Assembly (NCBI GenBank): GCA_019454225.1
Contig: CP075370.1
Location: forward strand, 3,033,649 to 3,097,648
Direction of reading: 5' to 3'
DNA: 64,000 nt
Source of the DNA: Paracoccaceae bacterium
GTDB taxonomy: Bacteria; Pseudomonadota; Alphaproteobacteria; Rhodobacterales; Rhodobacteraceae
Within the stretch, counting starts at the first letter, position 1; each line of letters opens with the position of its first letter. This document shows positions 55,321 to 63,268 of the stretch, one piece after another. The notes below the pieces were generated by a model that worked only from the letters and a program-made list of their open reading frames with translations, was not told where the DNA came from and did not search any database. The position numbers and the translations under genes were made by a program.

Positions 55321-56609
55321 TGCTGTCGCTTTTCCTTCCGCTTTTCATGGTCTTCCTGCTCCTGGGCCTGCCGGTGTTCTTCGGGCTGATCGCGGCACCC
55401 GGCATCCTTCTGTGGATGAACGGGCAGGAGCGCGACATCGTGCTGCTGTATCGCAACGTCTACAACGGGATGGACAGCTTTCCGCTGATGGCGATCCCGT
55501 TCTTCATGCTGGCGGGCGAGGTGATGAACCGGTCGAACATCACCCTGCGGCTGGTCGAGTTCAGCCAGGCGATGATCGGGCACCTGCGGGGCGGCCTGGC
55601 GCATGTGAACGTGATGTCGTCGATGCTGTTCGCGGGGCTGTCGGGTTCGGCGGTGGCGGATGTCTCGGCCCTGGGTTCGATGCTGATCCCGGCGATGGAG
55701 AAGCAGGGCTATTCCCGCAAGTTCGCCGCCGCGATCACCGCCGCATCCTCGATCATCGGGCCGATCATCCCGCCGTCGGGGATCATGATCATCTATGCCT
55801 ATGTGATGGGCGAAAGCGTGGCCGCGCTGTTCCTGGCGGGGATCGTGCCGGGGCTGATGATCGGCGGATCGCTGATGTTCATGATCTGGTTCCTGGCCGA
55901 CCGCTATGACCTGCCGATGTCGACCCGCCGCGCCACCTGGGGCGAGGCCGGCCAGGCCAGTCTCAAGGCGATCTGGCCGCTGATGACCCCGGTGATCATC
56001 CTTGGCGGCATCCTTGGCGGCATCTTCACGCCGACCGAGGCGGCCTGCATCGCGGTCGGCTATTCGCTGATGATCGGGCTGTTCGTGATGCGGACGCTGA
56101 GCCTTCGCGACCTGCCGGACATCCTGATCAGGGCGGGCATCACCTCGGCCGTCGTGCTGCTGCTGGTGGGGGCGGCCATGGCCTTCAAGACCGTCGCGTC
56201 GCTGGCGCGCACGCCCGAGATGCTGGCGGCGATGATCCTCGGCGTATCGGACAACCCGCTGATCCTGCTGTTCATGATCAACATCCTGCTGTTCATCGTG
56301 GGGATGTTCCTGGATGCCGGGCCCGCGATCATCATCCTGGGGCCGATCCTTGGCCCGGTGTTCACAGCGATGGGCGTCGATTCGGTGCATTTCGCCATCA
56401 TCATGGCGGTGAACCTGACCGTGGGGCTGCTGACGCCGCCCATGGGGCTGGTGCTGTTCGTCACCTCGTCGGTCTCGGGGCTGAGGGTCGAGACCATCGC
56501 GCGGGCCACGCTGCCGTTCCTTGCCGTCGAGATCGTGGTGATCTTCCTGATCACCTATTTCCCGGCCCTGACACTGACGATCCCGCGACTGCTCGGGTTC
56601 GTGAACTGA
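55320..56609 (+). CDS. TRAP transporter large permease (DctM-type)
   Basis: The 429-residue protein has 11-12 hydrophobic segments and DctM landmarks: FMLAGEVMNRSNITLRLVEF, HVNVMSSMLFAGLSGSAVADVSALG, ASSIIGPIIPPSGIMIIYAY and GGIFTPTEAACIAVGYSL. It forms the sodium-coupled translocation channel. ATG 55320 overlaps the small-subunit stop (TGATG); a GTG three bases earlier is also in frame. A GC hairpin follows the stop, before the binding-protein gene. Confidence 0.95.
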   Translation: MLSLFLPLFMVFLLLGLPVFFGLIAAPGILLWMNGQERDIVLLYRNVYNGMDSFPLMAIPFFMLAGEVMNRSNITLRLVEFSQAMIGHLRGGLAHVNVMSSMLFAGLSGSAVADVSALGSMLIPAMEKQGYSRKFAAAITAASSIIGPIIPPSGIMIIYAYVMGESVAALFLAGIVPGLMIGGSLMFMIWFLADRYDLPMSTRRATWGEAGQASLKAIWPLMTPVIILGGILGGIFTPTEAACIAVGYSLMIGLFVMRTLSLRDLPDILIRAGITSAVVLLLVGAAMAFKTVASLARTPEMLAAMILGVSDNPLILLFMINILLFIVGMFLDAGPAIIILGPILGPVFTAMGVDSVHFAIIMAVNLTVGLLTPPMGLVLFVTSSVSGLRVETIARATLPFLAVEIVVIFLITYFPALTLTIPRLLGFVN

Positions 56610-56617
56610 CGCGGCGC

Positions 56618-56637
56618 GGGGCCGCGTTCCCGGCCCC
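56618..56637 (+). terminator. Intercistronic hairpin before the TRAP binding protein gene
   Basis: A 7-bp GC stem (56618-56624 with 56631-56637) with a six-base loop sits in the 61-base gap. It may set different mRNA levels for permease and binding protein. Confidence 0.4.
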
Positions 56638-56670
56638 CGCCACCAAACCGAAAACCAACGGGAGGACCAC

Positions 56671-57729
56671 ATGCTCAAGACACACCTGAAATCACTGATG
56701 CTGGCCGCGCTGCTGGCAGGCACGGCGGGCGCCGCCATGGCGCAGGACATCGTGCTGCGCGCGACGGCGAACTCGAACGAACAGGACGAGGACTATGACG
56801 GCCTCGTGGTGTTCAAGAACTATGTCGAGAACGCCTCGAACGGCGCGATCGGCGTGGAATTGTTCATCGGCACGCAGCTTTGCGCCACCGGGCAGGAATG
56901 CCTGGCGGGCGTCGCCGACGGGTCGATCGACATCTTCATCTCGACCTCGGGCGGGGCGGCGGGGATCTTTCCCTACATCCAGGTGCTCGACCTGCCCTAT
57001 CTGATGAGCGACGACCGCGTGGCCGAGGAAGTGCTGTCGGGCGATTTCGTGCGCTTCCTGCGCGACAAGATGCTGGCCGACAGCGACGACACGATACGCC
57101 TGATGACGGTGGGCAATACCGGCGGCTGGCGCAACTATGCCAACACCAAGGCCCGGGTGGCGGCGCCCGCCGACCTGTCGGGACTGAAGATGCGCACGGT
57201 GCCCGCCGACCTGCCGCAGGAACTGGCCAAGACGCTGGGCGCGGCACCCACGCCGATCCCGTGGCCGGAGCTGTTCACCTCGCTGCAGACCGGCGTCGTG
57301 GAAGGCACCGCAAACGGGATCACCGACATCATGTCGATGAAGTTCCCCGATGCCGGCCTGAAGTACATCACGCTGGACGGCCACAGCTACATGGGCGCCT
57401 TCTGGTACATGTCGAACCAGCGGTTCCAGTCGCTTGACGACAACCAGAAGCGGATCGTGCTGGACGGGTTCGCGGCGCTGCAGCAGGCGACCTTTGCCTC
57501 GCCCAAGCGCAAGGAAATCGCGGCCTATGCGGCGTTCCGCGAGGCGGGTGGCGACATCTACGTGCCCACGCCCGAGGAAAAGGCCGCGTTCCAGGCCGCC
57601 GTCGCCCCGGTCTACGACTGGTTCAAGGCGAATGTCGCGGGCGGCGAGGAAACGCTGGCGGCATTCGAGGCGGCGGTGGTCGCGGCCACCGCCAAGATCG
57701 ACGCGGAACGTGCCGCCGACATGAACTGA
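56671..57729 (+). CDS. TRAP transporter periplasmic substrate-binding protein (DctP-type)
   Basis: The 352-residue protein has a signal peptide of about 24 residues ending AGAAMA and the DctP fold: GVELFIGTQLCATGQECLAG, the ligand-contact Arg in LSGLKMRTVPADLPQELAKTLGAAPTPIPWPEL, and GVVEGTANGITDIMSMKF. The family arginine usually grips a carboxylate; an organosulfonate could be held the same way. A Cys pair (CATGQEC) near residue 71 may form a disulfide. It is the last gene of the importer and is followed by a strong hairpin. Whether it binds sulfoquinovose, its glyceride or another acid is open. Confidence 0.93.
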   Translation: MLKTHLKSLMLAALLAGTAGAAMAQDIVLRATANSNEQDEDYDGLVVFKNYVENASNGAIGVELFIGTQLCATGQECLAGVADGSIDIFISTSGGAAGIFPYIQVLDLPYLMSDDRVAEEVLSGDFVRFLRDKMLADSDDTIRLMTVGNTGGWRNYANTKARVAAPADLSGLKMRTVPADLPQELAKTLGAAPTPIPWPELFTSLQTGVVEGTANGITDIMSMKFPDAGLKYITLDGHSYMGAFWYMSNQRFQSLDDNQKRIVLDGFAALQQATFASPKRKEIAAYAAFREAGGDIYVPTPEEKAAFQAAVAPVYDWFKANVAGGEETLAAFEAAVVAATAKIDAERAADMN

Positions 57730-57737
57730 CGCCGGTT

Positions 57738-57767
57738 GCCCCCGCGCGGCACCTGCCGCGCGGGGGC
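57738..57767 (+). terminator. Terminator-like hairpin after the TRAP operon
   Basis: A perfect 13-bp GC stem (57738-57750 with 57755-57767) with a four-base loop begins eight bases after the binding-protein stop. No T-run follows, but the stem is very stable. Some read-through into the YeiH-family gene is possible. Confidence 0.6.
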
Positions 57768-57804
57768 GCCCCGCTGCCTGCCCTGCGCCCCCGAACGGAA
57801 CCCC

Positions 57805-58830
57805 ATGTCATTTTCCCTGCCCACGCGCGCCGACTGGGATCAGCACTTTCCCGGCCTCGCGGTCGCAGGCTGCGCCGCCCTTGCCGCGCAGTTCCTGTCG
57901 GACCACTACGGCGCCCCGGCCATGCTGATGGCGATCCTGATCGGGATGGCGCTGCATTTCCTGGCCGAGGAGGGGCGCGCGGCGCCCGGCATCGACCTGG
58001 CCGCAAGGGCGGTGCTGCGCATCGGTGTGGCGCTGCTGGGGCTGCGCGTGTCTGCCGACATGGTGCTGTCGCTGGGCCTGCCCGCACTGGCCCTGGTGCT
58101 GGGCGCGGTGGCAGCGACCATCGGCTTCGGGATGCTGGTTGCCCGGCTGTCGGGGCAGAGCCGCGCCTTCGGGTTCCTGACCGGCGGGTCGGTGGCGATC
58201 TGCGGCGCCTCGGCCGCGATGGCCATCGCGGCGATCCTGCCGCAGGACGGGCGCCGCGCCGACACCGCCGAACGCGACCTTGCCTTTACCGTGGTCGGTG
58301 TGACCGTCCTGTCGACGCTGGCGATGATCGTCTATCCGATCCTGACCACGCGGCTTGGACTCGACACCCGGGCGACCGGGCTGTTCCTGGGGGCCACCAT
58401 CCATGACGTCGCGCAAGTCGTGGGCGCGGGATTTTCGATCGACGATCCGACAGGAGAGTTGTCGACCCTGGTCAAGCTGATCCGGGTGACCGCGCTTGCC
58501 CCCGTGGTGATCCTGGCTGCCGTGATCCTGCGCGCACGCGGAACCGGCGCCGGCACGCGGCCGCCGCTGGTGCCGGGCTTTGTGCTGGCCTTTCTGGCGC
58601 TTGCCGCACTGAACTCGACCGGGGTGGTTCCGGCCTCGGCGTCGGACCTGGCCGGCGCGCTGTCACGCTGGGCGCTGCTGACCGCGATCGCCGCAGTGGG
58701 CATGAAGATCGCCCTGCCCCGGCTGATGCAGGTGGGGCGGCCCGCGATCGCGCTCATACTGGGCGAGACGCTGTTTTTGGCGGCAATCGTGTTCGTCGGG
58801 CTGCATATCCTGCCGATGATCGGGGCTTGA
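57805..58830 (+). CDS. YeiH-family putative sulfate/sulfite exporter
   Basis: The 341-residue polytopic protein (about 9-10 transmembrane segments) belongs to the YeiH/UPF0324 family annotated as putative sulfate exporter: RAVLRIGVALLGLRVS, GGSVAICGASAAMAIAAIL and GATIHDVAQVVGAGFS are its landmarks. Related genes are often found in taurine and other sulfonate clusters, where sulfite must be expelled. It lies between a sulfonate-type catabolic operon and a SqrR-like regulator, which supports a role in exporting the sulfite made by the monooxygenase. Transport direction and ion have not been shown for this protein. Confidence 0.85.
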   Translation: MSFSLPTRADWDQHFPGLAVAGCAALAAQFLSDHYGAPAMLMAILIGMALHFLAEEGRAAPGIDLAARAVLRIGVALLGLRVSADMVLSLGLPALALVLGAVAATIGFGMLVARLSGQSRAFGFLTGGSVAICGASAAMAIAAILPQDGRRADTAERDLAFTVVGVTVLSTLAMIVYPILTTRLGLDTRATGLFLGATIHDVAQVVGAGFSIDDPTGELSTLVKLIRVTALAPVVILAAVILRARGTGAGTRPPLVPGFVLAFLALAALNSTGVVPASASDLAGALSRWALLTAIAAVGMKIALPRLMQVGRPAIALILGETLFLAAIVFVGLHILPMIGA

Positions 58831-58842
58831 CGCGCCGTTGAC

Positions 58843-58871
58843 TTGAACAAATGCAGGTCTGCGCATATATC
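58843..58871 (+). promoter_or_regulatory. Promoter of the ArsR-family gene
   Basis: TTGAAC (58843-58848) and TATATC (58866-58871) are 17 bases apart, 30 bases before the ATG. No clear ArsR-family inverted repeat was found beside it. Confidence 0.5.
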
Positions 58872-58900
58872 CCGACGAACAGCCCCAGCCGGACATCGCA

Positions 58901-59257
58901 ATGACACCCGCAACCGAGATGACCGTTACGACCCCGCGTGCCGTGGCCCCGCCGCCTGCGGATGACATCGCGGTGCGCGCGGCCGAGGCTGCGGCCTTCC
59001 TGAAGGCGCTGTCGCATGAGGGTCGGCTGATGATCCTGTGCCATCTGGCCCAGGGCGAGCGATCGGTGACCGAGCTTGAAACCCTGCTTGAACAGCGGCA
59101 GTCGGCCGTCAGCCAGCAGCTCGCGCGGCTGCGGCTTGAGGGGCTGGTCACCTGCCGCCGCGAGGGCAAGACGATATACTATGCGATCCGCGACCCGAAG
59201 GTCGGACGGATCATCACCACCCTGCACGACATGTTCTGCAACGACAGCGACTGCTGA
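58901..59257 (+). CDS. ArsR-family sulfide/persulfide-responsive regulator, SqrR/BigR-like
   Basis: The 118-residue repressor has the ArsR winged helix (ALSHEGRLMILCHLAQGERSVTELETLL, then QSAVSQQLARLRLEGLV). Cys47 and Cys113 are 66 residues apart, the same separation as the sensing pair Cys41/Cys107 of Rhodobacter SqrR, which form a tetrasulfide bridge with sulfane sulfur. Cys85 and Cys118 are extra. No metal-binding ELCVC-type motif is seen. It follows the YeiH-family gene and has its own promoter. It probably derepresses sulfur-detoxifying genes; whether it acts on the adjacent exporter is untested. Confidence 0.85.
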   Translation: MTPATEMTVTTPRAVAPPPADDIAVRAAEAAAFLKALSHEGRLMILCHLAQGERSVTELETLLEQRQSAVSQQLARLRLEGLVTCRREGKTIYYAIRDPKVGRIITTLHDMFCNDSDC

Positions 59258-59282
59258 CGGCGCCGGGACCCGGCGGAAGCGG

Positions 59283-59954
59283 TCAGAGCAGATCCAGCAG
59301 CCGTGCGGCCTCGGCCCGGGGATCGGCCAATGCGGACCGATCTTCGCCCGGATGGAACCGCGCCCGGACGGCGGTGGGCATCGGCGCGGGTTCGGCGATC
59401 ATCACACGCGGACCGGTGCGCGCCGTTTCGGCCTGCCAGCTGCGGGCGAGGGCGACCTGCGCGGCCTTGGTCGCGCCATAGGCACCAAAGAACTTCTGCC
59501 CGCCGCGCGGATCGTCGAGGAAAAGGGCCGTGCCCTGCCCGGCCCGCAGCAGAGGTTCCACCATCGGGATCAGCGATGCGGTGGCCCGCAGGTTCACCGC
59601 GACCGACTTGTCGAAATCGCGGGCATCCATCGACCCGGCAGGCGCCAGCGGTGCCGCATGCACCGCCGCATGGACCCAGAGCGCCAGCCCCCCCCAGCGG
59701 TCATGCACCGACCGGCACAGGTGGCGCATCGCGTCCTCGCTGGTGACATCCATGGGCGCCAGCGTCAGCCCGCCTGCCCCTGGCAGGCCGGCTTTCCTGA
59801 CGCGGTCGTCCAGGTCCTCGAGCCCGCCGACGGTGCGCGCCACCGCCACCACATGCCACCCCCGCAGCGCCAGCTGCTCGGCGATCGCGGCGCCAAGCCC
59901 CCGCGAGGCGCCGGTGACAAGGGCCACGCGGCCGGGTGCGGGAAGGTCGGGCAT
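59283..59954 (-). CDS. Short-chain dehydrogenase family protein lacking the catalytic serine
   Basis: The 223-residue protein has the SDR cofactor loop TGASRGLGAAIA and the YGATK active-site pair, with VARTVGGLEDLDD after beta-2 suggesting NADP use. Thirteen residues before the Tyr, where the catalytic Ser belongs, is Leu in ALFLDDPRGGQ. It may be inactive, use another residue, or be a YciK-like SDR. ATG 59954 follows CGGAG; the upstream in-frame extension is not convincing. It converges on the ArsR gene with 25 bases between and diverges from bioY. Confidence 0.75.
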   Translation of the reverse strand: MPDLPAPGRVALVTGASRGLGAAIAEQLALRGWHVVAVARTVGGLEDLDDRVRKAGLPGAGGLTLAPMDVTSEDAMRHLCRSVHDRWGGLALWVHAAVHAAPLAPAGSMDARDFDKSVAVNLRATASLIPMVEPLLRAGQGTALFLDDPRGGQKFFGAYGATKAAQVALARSWQAETARTGPRVMIAEPAPMPTAVRARFHPGEDRSALADPRAEAARLLDLL

Positions 59955-60100
59955 GCACAGGCTCCGGGCAGCGGACGATCTGGCGGCGGAATAAGTGCCC
60001 GGGCACGAAAGGGCAAGGGCGGCAGATGACAAGAGGACTTGACCCCCCGGGGCGGCGCCGTCATCAAGGCGTCGTCATTCCATGCAGAAGGTCCGCGCCG

Positions 60101-60691
60101 ATGACCCTTTCCCATGCGCTTGTTGCCAACCGCAGCCTGCCCGTTCAGGCCCTGATGGTTCTGGCCGGTTCGATCCTGATCGCCGCCTCGGCGCGCGTCG
60201 AGGTGCCGATGTACCCGGTGCCCATGACCCTGCAGACGCTGGTGATCTCGCTGGTCGGGCTGGCCTATGGCGCGCGCCTTGGCGCGCTCACCGTGCTGGC
60301 CTACCTGGCCGAGGGTGCGGCGGGGCTGCCGGTGTTCTCGGGCGGCAACGCCGGGATCGGCTGGCTGCTTGGCGGCCCGACCGCAGGCTTCCTGTGGGGC
60401 TTTGTCGGCATGGCCTGGGCGACCGGCTGGCTGGCCGAACGCATGGCGGCGCGCGGTTTCGCCGCGCTGTTCGTCGCGGCGGTGGTGCCTGCGATGCTGC
60501 TTTTCGTCGCGGGCGGAGGCTGGCCGCTGCTGGCCGGCGTGCTGGGCATGCAGGCCCCCTGGACCGCCGGATCGCTGTCGGTGGTCTGGGCGGGCTGGAT
60601 CGCGCCGTTCCTGATCGGCGGCGTCGTCAAGTCGGCCATCGCGGCGCTGATGATCGCGGGCGGCTGGAAGGCCGTGACGCGCGCGGGCTGA
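60101..60691 (+). CDS. bioY: Biotin transporter S component BioY
   Basis: BioY is the biotin-binding membrane component of the ECF uptake system; in some alphaproteobacteria it works with BioMN and in others alone. The 196-residue protein has six hydrophobic segments and the signature VEVPMYPVPMTLQTLVISLVG, GALTVLAYLAEGAAGLPVFSGG and WLLGGPTAGFLWGF. The start is ATG 60101. bioM and bioN are not adjacent, as in Rhodobacter-type solo BioY or a dispersed arrangement. The 146-base region shared with the SDR gene shows no obvious BioR box. Confidence 0.92.
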   Translation: MTLSHALVANRSLPVQALMVLAGSILIAASARVEVPMYPVPMTLQTLVISLVGLAYGARLGALTVLAYLAEGAAGLPVFSGGNAGIGWLLGGPTAGFLWGFVGMAWATGWLAERMAARGFAALFVAAVVPAMLLFVAGGGWPLLAGVLGMQAPWTAGSLSVVWAGWIAPFLIGGVVKSAIAALMIAGGWKAVTRAG

Positions 60692-60718
60692 TCCGCCGCA
60701 CCTTGCCGGACATGCAGG

Positions 60719-60738
60719 CGCCGCCCCACGGGGCGGCG
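60719..60738. terminator. Hairpin between convergent bioY and purF
   Basis: A GC stem of 8 bp (60719-60726 with 60731-60738) with a four-base loop lies 28 bases from each stop codon. It could serve both transcripts. Confidence 0.5.
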
Positions 60739-60765
60739 TTCCGCATTCCGGCCGCTGCGGCGGGG

Positions 60766-62235
60766 TTATTCCGCCGCCTTCATCTCGAACCCGTTCTCGA
60801 TCATGTCCGAGGGCGCAACCGGATACTCGCCCGAGAAACAGGCGTCGCAATAGGCCGGGGCCGCCGGATCGCGCCCGGCCGCCTGCCCCGCCGCGCGGTA
60901 CAGCCCGTCCAGCGTGACAAAGCGCAGGCTGTCCACCCCGATCCAGTCGCGCATCTCGTCCTCGGACATCGTGGCGGCAAGCAGCTTTGACCGTTCGGGT
61001 GTGTCCACGCCGTAGAAGCAGGGCCAGGCCGTCGGCGGCGAGGCGATGCGGAAATGCACCGCGGCGGCACCGGCCTCAAGGATCATGTCCTTGATCTTGC
61101 GCGATGTCGTGCCCCGCACGACGCTGTCATCGACCAGCACGACCCGCTTGCCCTTCACGAGCGCGCGGTTGACGTTCAGCTTCAGCCGCACGCCCATGTT
61201 GCGGATCTGCTCGGTCGGTTCGATGAAGGTGCGGCCGACATACTGGTTGCGCACGATGCCGAAGGCGAAGGGGATGCCGGATTCCTGGGAATAGCCGATC
61301 GCGGCCGGGGTGCCGCTGTCGGGCACCGGGCAGACCAGATCTGCCTCGACCGGCGCCTCGCGCGCCAGTTCGATCCCGATCAGGCGCCGCGTCTCATAGA
61401 CCGACCGGCCGCCGAGGATCGAATCCGGGCGGCTGAAATAGACATGCTCGAAGATGCAGGGGCGGGCCGGGGCATGGGCGAAGGGGCGCGAGGTGGCAAC
61501 CTTGCCGTTCTCGACGATGACCATCTCGCCCGGCTCGATCTCGCGCACGAAGTCGGCGCCGATGATGTCCAGCCCACAGGTTTCCGACGACAGCACCCAC
61601 CCCTCGTCCCCGAGGCGTCCCAGCACCAGCGGCCGCACCCCCAGCGGATCGCGCACGCCGATCAGCTTGGTGCGGGTCATGGCGACGATGGAGAACGCCC
61701 CCTCGACCCGTCGCAGCGCGTCCTTGATGCGTTCGGCAATGGTCTTCTGGATCGACCGCGCCATCAGGTGGATGATGCATTCGCTGTCGGAGGACGACTG
61801 GAAGATCGAGCCCCGCTCGATCAGTTCCCGGCGCAGCGCCGAGGCGTTCGTCAGATTGCCGTTATGCGCGATGGCCGCTCCGCCCATCGAGAACTCGCCG
61901 AAGAAGGGTTGCACGTCGCGGATCGCGGTCGCCCCCTTTGACCCTGCCGTGGAATAGCGCACATGCCCGATGGCCAGTCCCCCGGGCAGCGTCTGCATCA
62001 GCGAGGCATTGGTGAAATTGTCGCGCACATAGCCGAAGCGGCGGACCGAGTTGAACCCGTGGTCGGGATCATAGCTGACGATGCCACCCGCCTCCTGCCC
62101 CCGGTGTTGCAGCGCATGCAGGCCGAGCGCCACGAAATTCGCGGCCTCCGGCACGCCGATCACGCCAAACACGCCGCATTCCTCGTGCAGCTTGTCGTCG
62201 GACAGCGGATCGAAGGGGTGGCGGAAGGGTTCCAT
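60766..62235 (-). CDS. purF: Amidophosphoribosyltransferase
   Basis: PurF makes phosphoribosylamine from PRPP and glutamine, the first step of purine synthesis. The 489-residue product has a 19-residue propeptide before the nucleophile Cys20 (HEECGVFGV), the glutaminase motifs HALQHRGQEAGG and IAHNGNLTNA, and the PRPP loop VVLVDDSVVRGTTSRK. It is of the Bacillus type with an iron-sulfur cluster: Cys in ARPCIFEH, in WPCFYG and the pair in YCDACFSGEYP fit the four ligands. ATG 62235 follows CGGAG. Oxygen sensitivity through the cluster is known for this type. Confidence 0.96.
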   Translation of the reverse strand: MEPFRHPFDPLSDDKLHEECGVFGVIGVPEAANFVALGLHALQHRGQEAGGIVSYDPDHGFNSVRRFGYVRDNFTNASLMQTLPGGLAIGHVRYSTAGSKGATAIRDVQPFFGEFSMGGAAIAHNGNLTNASALRRELIERGSIFQSSSDSECIIHLMARSIQKTIAERIKDALRRVEGAFSIVAMTRTKLIGVRDPLGVRPLVLGRLGDEGWVLSSETCGLDIIGADFVREIEPGEMVIVENGKVATSRPFAHAPARPCIFEHVYFSRPDSILGGRSVYETRRLIGIELAREAPVEADLVCPVPDSGTPAAIGYSQESGIPFAFGIVRNQYVGRTFIEPTEQIRNMGVRLKLNVNRALVKGKRVVLVDDSVVRGTTSRKIKDMILEAGAAAVHFRIASPPTAWPCFYGVDTPERSKLLAATMSEDEMRDWIGVDSLRFVTLDGLYRAAGQAAGRDPAAPAYCDACFSGEYPVAPSDMIENGFEMKAAE

Positions 62236-62377
62236 GGGCGAGGCTCCGAATCCCAGGATCGCGATGCGCCTGATGTAGTGCCTGCGCGCCCGAGTGTCAC
62301 GCACCCGTCACGCCACATCGCACAAACGGCATCCGGGCCGGGCGCGCTGCCGCAAATCGCGCCGCCCCCACCGCGCC

Positions 62378-63268
62378 CTAGACCAGCCTGGCCGGGAAGC
62401 CGTCGGCGCGCAGTTCCGTCTTCAGCGCATCCTCGAGCAACCGCACGATGGCGGTCGACTGCGCCGCCCCGCCATAGGCCGCGCGACCCTGCAGGAAGGT
62501 CTGCATGGCCTGGGCCGCCAGCCCCAGCGGCACACCGAATTCCCGCCCGTAGTCCATCGCGAACCCCAGATCCTTGACCGCCAGATCCATGGTGAAGCCC
62601 ACATCATAGCTGCCGTTCAGGATCAGCTGGCCCTCGGTCTCGTGCACGAAGCTGTTGCCCGACGATGCGGCGATGGCCTCCCACGCGGTCTTCAGGTCAA
62701 GACCGCCGCGTGCGGCCAGCATCAGCGCCTCGCCATCCGCCAGCAGATGCACGAAGGCCAGCATGTTGGTGATCACCTTGATCACCGCCGCGCTGCCCAG
62801 CGGCCCCATGTGGAACAGCCGCCCGCCCATGGCCGACAGGGCGGTTCGGTGGCGTTCCACCAGATCGGCGGGGCCGCCCGCCAGGATTGTGATCTCGCCG
62901 CGCGCGGCCAGATGCACGCCGCCGGTGACCGGCGCCTCGAGCATCGACACCCCGGCGCCTTCGGCCAGCCCGCCCAGCCGCAGCACGTCGGCCCGCCCCA
63001 GCGTCGAATTCTCGATCCAGGTCGCGCCGCGTTTCAGATGCGGCAGCAGCGCCGCCAGGACCGCCTCGGATGCGGCGGGCGACGGCAGGCAGGTCACCAC
63101 ATGGTCGACCCGCTGCGCCAGATCCTCCAGCGAGGTGGCACGGCCCGCCCCATCGGGCGCGGGCCTGTCCGGGTCGCGGTCATAGGCCACCACATCCAGC
63201 CCGGCGCGCACCAGCCCCCCGGCCAGGTGGAACCCCAGGTTGCCCAGACCGACATAGCCGTATGTCAT
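62378..63268 (-). CDS. NAD(P)-dependent beta-hydroxyacid dehydrogenase
   Basis: The 296-residue protein is of the 3-hydroxyisobutyrate dehydrogenase superfamily: Rossmann GYVGLGNLGFHLAGGL, substrate loop APVTGGVHLAARGEI, catalytic Lys in AVIKVITNMLAFVH, and the C-terminal helical domain. The substrate (hydroxyisobutyrate, tartronate semialdehyde or other) cannot be chosen. It overlaps the aldehyde dehydrogenase upstream by four bases (ATGA), so the two act in one pathway, perhaps alcohol to semialdehyde to acid. The first glycine motif is slightly unusual (GLGNLG). Confidence 0.85.
   Translation of the reverse strand: MTYGYVGLGNLGFHLAGGLVRAGLDVVAYDRDPDRPAPDGAGRATSLEDLAQRVDHVVTCLPSPAASEAVLAALLPHLKRGATWIENSTLGRADVLRLGGLAEGAGVSMLEAPVTGGVHLAARGEITILAGGPADLVERHRTALSAMGGRLFHMGPLGSAAVIKVITNMLAFVHLLADGEALMLAARGGLDLKTAWEAIAASSGNSFVHETEGQLILNGSYDVGFTMDLAVKDLGFAMDYGREFGVPLGLAAQAMQTFLQGRAAYGGAAQSTAIVRLLEDALKTELRADGFPARLV

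Noticed and set aside
54724-57729. Assigning the TRAP genes to the DctB/DctD system as a C4-dicarboxylate transporter
   Set aside because: The genes are about 22 kb apart and the TRAP operon follows the monooxygenase gene set with a short gap, so that context is a better guide.
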